Source of the DNA: CAZUQP01 sp964484285
GTDB taxonomy: Bacteria; Pseudomonadota; Gammaproteobacteria; DSM-16500
Length of the DNA: 16,101 nucleotides
Direction of reading: 5' to 3'
NCBI GenBank assembly: GCA_964484285.1
Contig: CAZAEO010000043.1
Location: 1 to 16,101, forward strand
The notes under the pieces are model-generated. The model searched no databases. It was not told the origin of the DNA and was given only the letters and a program-made list of their open reading frames with translations. Shown in pieces: positions 1-6,426 of this stretch (position 1 is the stretch's first letter; each line of letters starts with the position of its first letter). Made by a program: the position numbers and the translations under genes.

Positions 1-1
1 T

Positions 2-646
2 GTAGTGACAGCAGCAGGTTTATGGGTACACGAAGGTAATAATTTTGTGCATATTGACCGCGTGATGGCACATCAACATTTAGAGGGTGTGACGCGTTAT
101 GAATTTAATGCACAACATCGTTTGCTTGCAGCCTATTATGCGAAAACGCTGGATTACCGCAATGGGCAATGGCAATTGCAAGATTTTACTAAAACGACAT
201 TTGGTCCGGGCGACTATACGAACAGTCAATATCTTGCAAGCACAACGTGGGATTTAACGCTTACGCCGAACGTATTAAGTGTTGGATTAATTGAACCGGA
301 AGAAATGCCATTAAATAAGCTATTTAATTTTACTCAGCATTTGGTAACAAATGGTTTGCAAGCAACGGAATTTCAATTTTCTTTTTGGAAGAGAGTTTTT
401 ACGCCATTAACCATTTTGGTTATGCTGTTCTTGGCTATTCCATTTGTTTTTACGGCACCTCGTTCGATTAATTTAGGGTGGCAAATTATCTTAGGTATTG
501 TGATGGGTTTTGCATTTTATATTTTAGATTCGCTATTAGGTCAGTTAAGTATTGTTTATCAATTCTCACCTTTTTTTGCAGCATTGTTTCCCATTTTATT
601 ATTTGCCGGAATAGGATGGTACTTGGTGCTGCGGGTTAAAAATTAA
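2..646 (+). CDS. lptG: LptG, LPS export ABC transporter permease (3' part only)
   Basis: Partial gene: the frame is already open at the window edge, so the N-terminal part is missing; 214 residues remain. LptG forms, with LptF and the LptB ATPase, the inner-membrane complex that extracts lipopolysaccharide and passes it to the LptC-A-D bridge. What is visible is the end of the periplasmic beta-jellyroll (motifs such as GLWVHEGN near the left edge, then a stretch ending in alternating polar strands), followed by three hydrophobic segments at about nt 383-460, 470-550 and 565-637. The FWKRVFTPLTILVM segment and the following INLGWQIILG...GFAFYILD segment match the conserved C-terminal membrane part of the LptF/LptG (YjgP/YjgQ) family. 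LptG is preferred over LptF by the C-terminal pattern and the very short tail ending in VLRVKN. LptF is the alternative. The next gene has its own promoter. Confidence 0.88.
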   Translation, partial: VVTAAGLWVHEGNNFVHIDRVMAHQHLEGVTRYEFNAQHRLLAAYYAKTLDYRNGQWQLQDFTKTTFGPGDYTNSQYLASTTWDLTLTPNVLSVGLIEPEEMPLNKLFNFTQHLVTNGLQATEFQFSFWKRVFTPLTILVMLFLAIPFVFTAPRSINLGWQIILGIVMGFAFYILDSLLGQLSIVYQFSPFFAALFPILLFAGIGWYLVLRVKN

Positions 647-677
647 TTTTCGTCAAATAGGGTGTGCAAATAATGCA

Positions 678-706
678 TTGAGATGGGCAGAGTATTGTGC
701 TAATAT
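678..706 (+). promoter_or_regulatory. Sigma-70-type promoter for the C11 peptidase gene
   Basis: TTGAGA (678-683, 5 of 6 to the -35 consensus) is separated by exactly 17 nt from TAATAT (701-706, 4 of 6), and a TG one base upstream of the -10 gives an extended -10 element. It lies between lptG and the start codon at 741, so the peptidase is probably transcribed independently of lptG, with a leader of about 28 nt containing GGTGAG (727-732) as ribosome binding site. Read from sequence only. Confidence 0.6.
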
Positions 707-740
707 TAACCAATTTTTATTCTAATGGTGAGAAAAATAA

Positions 741-1946
741 ATGCGTAAGTTATTGATCGTTTTAATAGGTTTTCTGGTTGTTTCTATTTTTACCTCCGTT
801 ACAGCCGCTACTCCCAAAAAATGGACTTTCCTTATTTACCTGAATGGGAATAACAGTCTGGATAAATTTTCTACCGATAATATTAAATCGATGGAGAAAG
901 TGGGTTCTAATGATGAAGTCAATGTTATTGTGCAATGGGCCAGTTTAGCTAAACGCAAAACAGTGCGCTTATTTATTAAAAAAAGCACCAATCCCAATAA
1001 AATTATGTCACCTGTTATAGAGAATCTGGGTTTGGTTGATATGGGGAAATATACTACCCTGGAAGATTTCATTAAATGGGGAGTTGAGCATTATCCTGCA
1101 GAGCATTATTTCATTGATGTCTGGAATCATGGGAGTGGGTGGCATGTGGCTGCTCGCAATGCATCTCCTGGTTTTCATCCTATGGATATCAGTTGGGATG
1201 ATTTAAGTGGAAATTCCATTACAACAGAACAATTAGGCCAATCCATGGCTTATGCTGCACGACTGATCGGTCATAAAGTAGATCTCTATGGCAGTGATGC
1301 GTGTTTAATGGGAATGGCTGAAGTCGCAAATGAAATGTCTGATTTTGTGAGTTACTATGTAGGTTCACAAGAATTAGAACCAGGAGCTGGATGGCCTTAT
1401 GCGGAATTGCTGGCTGGTTGGGAAGCCATACCCAATGCCAGGGCAGACCAAGTTGCGACGGTTTTGGTTGATGAATATATCAAATCTTATGAAGGTGGTA
1501 GCAATGGAACGGATGATGCTACTCTCTCTGCGTATGATTTAGATAAGCTTGCTGCCTTCAATCGTGCATTTGCTGAATTGGGCGCTACTATTCAACAGTT
1601 AAATGGGACGGATCGAGCAAGAATCCGCGAAGCTGCAAAACACGTACAATCATTTGGTTCACCGGATTATGCAGATATGCTGGATTTTGTCGACAAATTA
1701 AAAGTATTACACTTGCCTATTCCTGCAGATTCTTTTGCAAATGTAGAAGCAACGGCTAATCAGCTTATCATCGCAAATGCAGATACTCCGAAATATAAAC
1801 ATGCAACAGGTCTTTCTATTTGGTTACCAGTAGATGATTATAATGGTTTTATTTCAAGATCAGCGCGTTATCGCAATCTGCAATTTAATGTGAATACGCA
1901 TTGGATTGATGTATTAAATGCATTGCTTTCACAGGAAGCACGCTAA
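741..1946 (+). CDS. Secreted clostripain-family (C11) cysteine peptidase
   Basis: A 401-residue protein with an N-terminal signal peptide: MRK, a hydrophobic core (residues 4-18) and a probable signal peptidase I site after A22 (V-T-A). It is therefore predicted to be exported to the periplasm or beyond. The mature part carries the two clan CD hallmarks: the catalytic His in WNHGSGW (H130) and the catalytic Cys in DACLMGM (C188). D186, two residues before the Cys, matches the acidic S1 pocket residue of characterised C11 enzymes, so cleavage after Arg or Lys is expected. Known C11 peptidases are activated by self-cleavage between the two motifs; R139 is a candidate site here, which is inference. 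The start at 741 has GGTGAG 8 nt upstream, fits the signal peptide and follows a good promoter. Its substrate is unknown. It is followed after 13 nt by a second, broken cysteine-protease-like gene, possibly cotranscribed. Confidence 0.87.
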   Translation: MRKLLIVLIGFLVVSIFTSVTAATPKKWTFLIYLNGNNSLDKFSTDNIKSMEKVGSNDEVNVIVQWASLAKRKTVRLFIKKSTNPNKIMSPVIENLGLVDMGKYTTLEDFIKWGVEHYPAEHYFIDVWNHGSGWHVAARNASPGFHPMDISWDDLSGNSITTEQLGQSMAYAARLIGHKVDLYGSDACLMGMAEVANEMSDFVSYYVGSQELEPGAGWPYAELLAGWEAIPNARADQVATVLVDEYIKSYEGGSNGTDDATLSAYDLDKLAAFNRAFAELGATIQQLNGTDRARIREAAKHVQSFGSPDYADMLDFVDKLKVLHLPIPADSFANVEATANQLIIANADTPKYKHATGLSIWLPVDDYNGFISRSARYRNLQFNVNTHWIDVLNALLSQEAR

Positions 1947-1959
1947 TCAAGAAGGTCAT

Positions 1960-2391
1960 ATGCCTATTAATTTTGAAGATTTCTTTAGACGCATACGTTA
2001 TCAGTTGCCGATGGGTGCTAGCAATCGTGCCGCTGATCTTAAACGCACAGAAAATTGGTCATATGAGGCACAGTATTCATTAGGCGGAGAATATGAATTT
2101 GTAGAGAAATCGAGTAAAAATAAAAGGCGTTATTTTCAAAGATTTTTTATTTCAACGTGGGCGGAAGATTCTCAAAAGAACGAAAAAGAAAGCATTGATG
2201 GGATAGATGAATTTGCTCGTGATACAGCTAGAAGTTATGTAGGTAGATCTGGTAATTGTAGGGAACGTAATGGATTAATGTTAGTGTACTTATTAGAAGA
2301 GAAACATATCGATGATAAAATTTCTATAATCGAGCTCCATCCACCTATAGATCACCAATTACTTCTTGTTGAACCAGCAAACGGTGAATAA
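1960..2391 (+). CDS. N-terminal 143-residue piece of the broken protease-like gene
   Basis: This is the part that would still be translated as a free protein. It carries the presumed nucleophile C100 (in GNC) and H132 (in DHQ), but ends eleven residues after the His, before the DPW motif. With the third triad member and the C-terminal helical region missing, activity is doubtful. It begins 13 nt after the C11 peptidase stop with a GAAGG ribosome binding site, so translation is plausible. It could instead be annotated as a small hypothetical protein. Confidence 0.55.
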   Translation: MPINFEDFFRRIRYQLPMGASNRAADLKRTENWSYEAQYSLGGEYEFVEKSSKNKRRYFQRFFISTWAEDSQKNEKESIDGIDEFARDTARSYVGRSGNCRERNGLMLVYLLEEKHIDDKISIIELHPPIDHQLLLVEPANGE

Positions 2392-2400
2392 GCCTATTAC

Positions 2401-2778
2401 GTGGATCCTTGGGCAGAACGAATTGTTAAGCGGGAAGATTTCAATAATTATATTCCTGAATTGCTCGGTATCATTATAGAAAATGAAAAAGCAAGGGCAA
2501 TTGCACAAGAAAAACAAGCTCTAAAGGAAAATGCTCTACTCCGTCAACAGGGTATGGGATATGAGAATCCTGATGACCTTAAAAAAGAAATTCGAACAGC
2601 CTCTGAAAAAACAGTTGCCTATTGTGAAGCAGCAGAAAATAATCGTAAGCTTGTTTTAGATAAACTTTCTATCATTAAATTAACTACGCAACAAAAGAAA
2701 AATTTTCTTGAAAAATTTTACGCAGAAAAAGATCAATTACTTCAATCACTCTACCCTTCTAAGAATAAAAACAAGTAG
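2401..2778 (+). pseudogene. C-terminal piece of the broken protease-like gene
   Basis: A 125-codon open stretch in the same frame as the preceding piece. The only start-like codon near its left end is a GTG at 2401, immediately before the DPW motif, with no Shine-Dalgarno sequence in the ten bases that separate it from the TAA. An independent gene beginning one residue before a conserved catalytic motif is unlikely, so it reads as the severed 3' end. After DPWAERIV it is dominated by Glu, Lys, Asn and Gln, probably helical or coiled coil, and ends in a Lys/Asn-rich tail. Confidence 0.55.
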
Positions 2779-2811
2779 CAACAATCTAAGACAGCTATTG
2801 CTTAAGTTGTT

Positions 2812-2852
2812 ATAGGCAAAAATATTAAAAATAAATATTTCTTCCTGCCTAT
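2812..2852. terminator. Hairpin between convergent genes, possible bidirectional terminator
   Basis: ATAGGCA (2812-2818) pairs with TGCCTAT (2846-2852), and inside this AAATATT pairs with AATATTT across a 7-nt AT-rich loop. The two stems are separated by small unpaired stretches. It sits in the 103-nt gap between the plus-strand gene ending at 2778 and gatB ending at 2882 on the minus strand, the expected place for a shared terminator. There is no clean T-run directly after the outer stem, so termination is inferred from position. Confidence 0.4.
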
Positions 2853-2881
2853 CCGGTTGTCACATACGGCAATAATTTAAG

Positions 2882-4321
2882 CTAGGCTTTTTTCAATTTT
2901 TTCTTTAATAGTTCGTTCAATTGTTGCGGGTTGACTTTACCACCCGATTCTTTCATCGCTTGACCAACAAAAAAACCAAATAATTTTTCTTTACCCGCAC
3001 GATAATCTGTAACATGTTGTGGGTGAGCGGCAATGATCTTATCGATGAGTGCTTCAATTGCGCTTGTATCCGTGACTTGTTTTAAGCCGCGTTTTTCAAT
3101 GACGTGATCAACTTCGCCTTCTTGGTTCCAGAGAGATTCAAAAATGGTTTTTGCAATTTTGCCGGAGATGGTGTTATCTGCGATGCGCAATACCAATTTT
3201 CCGAGTTGTTCTGCTGACACAGGGCTTTGGATAACATCAAGATCTGCTTTATTGAGCGCAGCAGATAGTTCACCCATGACCCAATTTGCGGCAAGTTTTG
3301 CATGATGACCCGATTCTTTCACTACGGTTTCAAAGTAATTGGCCATGCCGCTACTGCTTACCATAATAGTTGCATCATAATTGCTTAAACCATATTGCTC
3401 TATAAAACGCTGGCGTTTTTGTTGTGGTAATTCAGGAAGTGACTGACGAATTTTTTCGATTTGTTTCTCTGTAATAACTAACGGCAGTAAATCAGGATCA
3501 GGAAAGTAACGATAGTCGTTGGCTTCTTCTTTGCTGCGCATGGTGCGCGTTTCGTTTTTAACAGGATCATATAGTCGAGTTTCTTGTGTGACTTTGCCGC
3601 CGCTTTCTAATAATGCGATTTGCCGTTCTACTTCATAATTAATGGCGCGCTCAATAAACCGAAATGAATTAATATTTTTTAATTCGGTGCGTGTGCCCAA
3701 TTTTTTGTCGCTTTTGCGGCGCACCGATACGTTAGCATCACAGCGGAATGATCCTTCTTGCATGTTGCCATCACAAATTTCCAGATAACGTACCAAAGAA
3801 TGCAATGCTTTTAAATAAGTGACCGCTTCTTTGGCAGAACGCATATCAGGTTCTGAGACGATTTCTAATAAGGGTGTTCCTGCACGATTTAAATCAATGC
3901 CAGATTGTCCATGAAAATCTTCATGCAATGATTTGCCTGCATCTTCTTCCAAATGTGCGCGTGTAATATGAATACGTTTAGTTGTGCCATCTTCCAGGCT
4001 GATATCAAGATAACCTTTGCCTACGATTGGTGATTCATATTGGCTGATTTGATAACCTTTGGGTAAATCAGGATAAAAATAATTTTTGCGCGCAAAAATA
4101 GAATGCTTGGCAATATCAGCATTGATACCTAAGCCTAATTTAATTGCCATTTCAACGGCTTTTTCATTTAAAACAGGTAACACACCAGGAAAACCTAAAT
4201 CAATAGCACAGGCTTGCGTATTAGGTTCTGCACCAAAAGCAGTGGATGCGCCCGAAAAAATTTTGCTCTGCGTTAACAATTGCGCGTGAACTTCGAGACC
4301 AATGACTGTTTTCCATTCCAT
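2882..4321 (-). CDS. gatB: Asp-tRNA(Asn)/Glu-tRNA(Gln) amidotransferase subunit B
   Basis: GatB binds the mischarged Glu-tRNA(Gln) or Asp-tRNA(Asn), phosphorylates the side-chain carboxylate with ATP and receives ammonia from GatA to make Gln-tRNA or Asn-tRNA. The protein begins MEWKTVIGLEVHAQLLTQSK, the family N-terminus, and carries the GatB signature DLNRAGTPLLEIVSEPD at residues 143-159. Its C-terminus has the tRNA-binding YqeY-like pattern GKEKLFGFFVGQAMK. Length is 479 residues, usual for the family. The start at 4321 is chosen over an in-frame ATG at 4354 because AGAGGGG lies 8 nt upstream, the conserved N-terminus begins there and the longer form would overlap gatA by about 30 nt. Only 2 nt separate it from the gatA stop, so it is the last gene of the gatCAB operon. 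Confidence 0.97.
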   Translation of the reverse strand: MEWKTVIGLEVHAQLLTQSKIFSGASTAFGAEPNTQACAIDLGFPGVLPVLNEKAVEMAIKLGLGINADIAKHSIFARKNYFYPDLPKGYQISQYESPIVGKGYLDISLEDGTTKRIHITRAHLEEDAGKSLHEDFHGQSGIDLNRAGTPLLEIVSEPDMRSAKEAVTYLKALHSLVRYLEICDGNMQEGSFRCDANVSVRRKSDKKLGTRTELKNINSFRFIERAINYEVERQIALLESGGKVTQETRLYDPVKNETRTMRSKEEANDYRYFPDPDLLPLVITEKQIEKIRQSLPELPQQKRQRFIEQYGLSNYDATIMVSSSGMANYFETVVKESGHHAKLAANWVMGELSAALNKADLDVIQSPVSAEQLGKLVLRIADNTISGKIAKTIFESLWNQEGEVDHVIEKRGLKQVTDTSAIEALIDKIIAAHPQHVTDYRAGKEKLFGFFVGQAMKESGGKVNPQQLNELLKKKLKKA

Positions 4322-4323
4322 TT

Positions 4324-5772
4324 TTAAAACCCCTCTGGTGTACGTGTATGCCAATCAGTGGTTTTTTGATATTGATGCGCTGCATTTAACAATCGTGCTT
4401 CCGAGAAATAGTTGCCAATTAATTGCATGCCAATGGGTAACCCTTGCGTAAAACCAGCCGGAATAGATATGCCTGGAAGGCCCGCTAAATTAATCGCAAT
4501 CGTGTAAATATCAGATAAGTACATGCTAACGGGATCGCTGGTTTTTTCACCTAATTTGAATGCAGGGGTAGGAGTGGTCGGCCCTAAAATAACATCGACT
4601 TTTTTAAATGCATCAACAAAATCACGACGAATGAGTCCACGTATTTTTTGTGCTTTTAAGTAATAAGCATCATAATAACCCGCAGATAATGCATAGGTAC
4701 CAATCATAATACGGCGTTTTACTTCCAGCCCAAAACCTTCACTGCGTGAGCGTTTATATAAATCTTCTAAATCCACTGGATTGTCGCAACGATAGCCATA
4801 ACGCACACCATCATAACGCGCAAGATTGGAAGAACATTCGGCGGGTGCAATAACATAGTAAGCAGGAATAGATAAATTAGTGTTAGGCAGATGAATATCT
4901 TGAATAGTTGCGCCTAATTTTTCGAATTCTTTGACGGCTGTTTCAATGGCTTTGGCGATATCGTTATGTAATCCTTCGCTAAAAAATTCTTTCGGCAAGC
5001 CGATACGCAAGCCAGCAAGCGAATCATTTAGAGTTTTTGTATAGTCAGGAACCGCATTGTCTATGCTGGTTGAGTCATAGGGATCAAAACCCGCCATCAC
5101 ATTTAATAATAATGCAGTATCTTCTGCAGTACGTGCAAGCGGACCGCCTTGATCTAAACTGGAAGCAAACGCAATCATGCCGTAACGTGATACGCGGCCA
5201 TAAGTTGGTTTGATGCCTGTTATACCTGATAATGCAGCAGGTTGGCGGATAGAGCCGCCTGTATCTGTTCCTGTTGCGCCAGGAGCAAGATAAGCAGCAA
5301 CAGCAGCAGCGGAACCGCCGGATGAGCCTCCTGGGACACGTTCTAAATCCCACGGATTTTTGACTGGGCCATAATGACTATTTTCGTTCGATGAACCCAT
5401 GGCAAACTCATCCATATTCGTTTTGCCAAGTAAAACAGTTCCAGCCGTTTTAAATTTTTTAATGACGGTTGCATCATAGGGCGAAATAAAGGAATCCAGG
5501 GCTTTGGAACCGCAGGTGGTTTTAATGCCTTCCGTGCAAAAAATATCTTTTTGCGCGATAGGGATGCCTGTTAAAGGGCCTGCTTTGCCAGTCGCATAGA
5601 GTTCATCTGCGTGTTTGGCATCTTGCAAAGCTTGTTCCGCTGTTACGGTAATAAAGCTATTTAATTGACTATCAAAACGTTTAATACGTTCTAGAAAAGA
5701 ACGGGTTAACTCAATGCTCGAGATTTTTTTGGCTAACAGATCGCGGGACAATTCCGCTATGGTTTTATGCAT
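4324..5772 (-). CDS. gatA: Asp-tRNA(Asn)/Glu-tRNA(Gln) amidotransferase subunit A
   Basis: GatA is the amidase-signature subunit that hydrolyses glutamine and channels the ammonia to GatB. Numbering from ATG 5772, the Ser-cisSer-Lys triad is visible: K75 in PIAQKDIF, S150 in the GGSSGGS glycine/serine-rich motif and S174 in TDTGGSIRQPA. All three lie four positions before the corresponding residues of the Staphylococcus aureus enzyme (K79, S154, S178). Length 482 is typical. ATG 5772 is preferred because the protein then starts MHKTIAELSRDLL, as in relatives, and begins 4 nt after the gatC stop. ATG 5784 and TTG 5790, both overlapping the end of gatC, are in-frame alternatives. It acts in the cytoplasm as a heterotrimer with GatB and GatC. 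Confidence 0.97.
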   Translation of the reverse strand: MHKTIAELSRDLLAKKISSIELTRSFLERIKRFDSQLNSFITVTAEQALQDAKHADELYATGKAGPLTGIPIAQKDIFCTEGIKTTCGSKALDSFISPYDATVIKKFKTAGTVLLGKTNMDEFAMGSSNENSHYGPVKNPWDLERVPGGSSGGSAAAVAAYLAPGATGTDTGGSIRQPAALSGITGIKPTYGRVSRYGMIAFASSLDQGGPLARTAEDTALLLNVMAGFDPYDSTSIDNAVPDYTKTLNDSLAGLRIGLPKEFFSEGLHNDIAKAIETAVKEFEKLGATIQDIHLPNTNLSIPAYYVIAPAECSSNLARYDGVRYGYRCDNPVDLEDLYKRSRSEGFGLEVKRRIMIGTYALSAGYYDAYYLKAQKIRGLIRRDFVDAFKKVDVILGPTTPTPAFKLGEKTSDPVSMYLSDIYTIAINLAGLPGISIPAGFTQGLPIGMQLIGNYFSEARLLNAAHQYQKTTDWHTRTPEGF

Positions 5773-5776
5773 AACA

Positions 5777-6070
5777 TTACTCATCTTCAATAACTTTAGG
5801 TACTAAATAAAGGCCAGCTGTAACAGATGGCGCAATGGCTTGAAAAGCGTCGCGTTGATTAGGTTCTGTGACCTGATCTATGCGTAACCGCTGGTTGGCA
5901 TCTAACGAATGAGAGAGTGCTTCGATATGGGTCGTATCAGCCTGGTTCATCTGTTCCACAAAATTCAAGATATGTGAAAGCTGTTCGGTATAGAGTGTCA
6001 CATCTGCATCAGACAGATTCAGTCTGGCTAGATGCGCAATTTTTTTTACGTCGGTCGCAGTCAGTGACAT
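5777..6070 (-). CDS. gatC: Asp-tRNA(Asn)/Glu-tRNA(Gln) amidotransferase subunit C
   Basis: GatC is the small subunit that wraps around GatA and GatB and stabilises the complex; it has no active site. The 97-residue protein has the family pattern: N-terminal helix with DVKKIAHLARLNLSD, a second helix TEQLSHILNFVEQMNQAD, and a C-terminal extended region with a proline-containing EPNQRDAF...AIAPSVTAGLYLVPKVIED ending, which inserts between the partners. Length is normal (about 95-100). It is the first gene of gatCAB. Upstream, AAAGGA lies about 11 nt before the ATG, and only some 20 nt further upstream begins the large palindrome at 6092-6200, so the promoter must lie within or beyond that structure. 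A candidate (TTGCAA, 16 nt, TACTCT on the minus strand) inside it is weak. Confidence 0.95.
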   Translation of the reverse strand: MSLTATDVKKIAHLARLNLSDADVTLYTEQLSHILNFVEQMNQADTTHIEALSHSLDANQRLRIDQVTEPNQRDAFQAIAPSVTAGLYLVPKVIEDE

Positions 6071-6091
6071 GGTGATTTACGTCCTTTACTC

Positions 6092-6200
6092 GCTGAAAAA
6101 AGAGTAGAATTGGCCCAAATGGTTGCAAATTTTCGTCAAATAGTCTCTGCTATTCTCCTCAAATTTGCAAACATTTTGTCTCAATTCTCTCTTTTTTCGC
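6092..6200. repeat. Long imperfect palindrome upstream of gatC, likely strong terminator hairpin
   Basis: The left arm 6092-6143 and right arm 6150-6200 are inverted copies around the six-base centre TCTCTG (6144-6149). Paired blocks are: GC (6092-6093) with GC (6199-6200); GAAAAAAGAG (6095-6104) with CTCTTTTTTC (6189-6198); AGAATTG (6106-6112) with CAATTCT (6182-6188); a CAAA/TTTG block; TTGCAAATTT (6123-6132) with AAATTTGCAA (6161-6170); and ATAG with CTAT next to the loop (AATAG with CTATT). By hand about 38 of 51 positions pair, with two single-base bulges. On the minus strand the last arm ends in a T6 run, so it can terminate transcripts of the entericidin-like gene before gatC. Its symmetry also allows action in the other direction. 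The size is unusual for a plain terminator. Confidence 0.75.
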
Positions 6201-6224
6201 ATGAGCAAGTAAATTGTCAACAGA

Positions 6225-6362
6225 CTAGTTAGCAGATTTTTGAATTTCCTGACCTGCATGCTGCATATCTTTACCAAAACCTTCCATAGTATTTTGACAT
6301 CCCGCAAGAATGAAAATACCGAAAGAAATACATAAAAATGAAATAAGACGTGTCATTTTCAT
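6225..6362 (-). CDS. Entericidin A/B-family small lipoprotein
   Basis: A 45-residue reading frame on the minus strand from ATG 6362 to TAG 6225. It begins MKMTRLISFL, has a hydrophobic core and the lipobox L-A-G-C with C22 as the lipidated residue, so it should be processed by signal peptidase II and anchored in the envelope. The mature part, CQNTMEGFGKDMQHAG then QEIQKSAN, fits the entericidin pattern of C-N-T near the lipid anchor, G-x-G-x-D and a short amphipathic helix. EcnA/EcnB of Escherichia coli are known small membrane lipoproteins, EcnB being described as bacteriolytic; most family members are uncharacterised. AGGAA lies 9 nt before the ATG, which is preferred over the second ATG at 6356. 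No paired partner gene is seen. The long palindrome downstream is its probable terminator. Confidence 0.85.
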   Translation of the reverse strand: MKMTRLISFLCISFGIFILAGCQNTMEGFGKDMQHAGQEIQKSAN

Positions 6363-6384
6363 CGTAGTGTGTTCCTGTTAATTT

Positions 6385-6414
6385 AATCTATTTTCTATCT
6401 TACTATGATATCAA
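6385..6414 (-). promoter_or_regulatory. Candidate promoter of the entericidin-like gene
   Basis: On the minus strand TTGATA (6409-6414, 5 of 6 to -35) is followed after 18 nt by TAGATT (6385-6390, 4 of 6 to -10), giving a predicted start of transcription near 6378, just upstream of the ribosome binding site. It lies between the 508-residue gene and the small lipoprotein gene, so the latter may be expressed separately. The leader would be very short, which lowers confidence. Confidence 0.4.
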
Positions 6415-6426
6415 TGCATCCTTCAA

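Larger units (their letters stand above)
1960..2778 (+). pseudogene. Papain/transglutaminase-fold-like gene broken by an in-frame TAA
   Basis: One frame runs from ATG 1960 to the TAG ending at 2778, interrupted only by TAA at 2389-2391. Joined, it gives a product of about 272 positions. The join makes sense as a protein. The first half contains GNC (C100) and DHQLLLV (H132), and the second begins with YYVDPWAE (D149). The order G-N-C, then D-H, then D-P-W is the usual spacing of a Cys-His-Asp triad in papain/transglutaminase-like folds. The C-terminal ~100 residues are charged and probably helical. The start at 1960 is chosen because GAAGG (1951-1955) sits just upstream, and because the in-frame ATG at 1918 lies inside the peptidase gene. 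Such folds occur among secreted effectors of Legionellales, but no effector identity is claimed. Base composition is AT-richer than the neighbouring core genes. The alternatives to a pseudogene are stop readthrough or a sequencing error. Confidence 0.7.

Noticed and set aside
1918..1959. Earlier start (ATG 1918) for the broken protease-like gene
   Set aside because: It lies wholly within the C11 peptidase coding region, while ATG 1960 has a GAAGG ribosome binding site and follows the stop.
2401..2778. Independent gene starting at GTG 2401
   Set aside because: There is no Shine-Dalgarno sequence, it would begin one residue before a conserved DPW motif, and it is in the same frame as the preceding piece.
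4322..4354. Longer gatB beginning at ATG 4354
   Set aside because: The extra 11 residues overlap gatA, are not part of the conserved N-terminus, and ATG 4321 has a strong ribosome binding site at 8 nt.
5084..5353. 89-codon frame inside gatA, Arg/Cys-rich
   Set aside because: It is a shadow of gatA on the same strand in another frame, with low-complexity residues and no start signal.
6086..6307. 73-codon minus-strand frame between gatC and the 508-residue gene
   Set aside because: It overlaps the entericidin-like gene in another frame and runs through the palindrome; the overlapped lipoprotein has far better signals.
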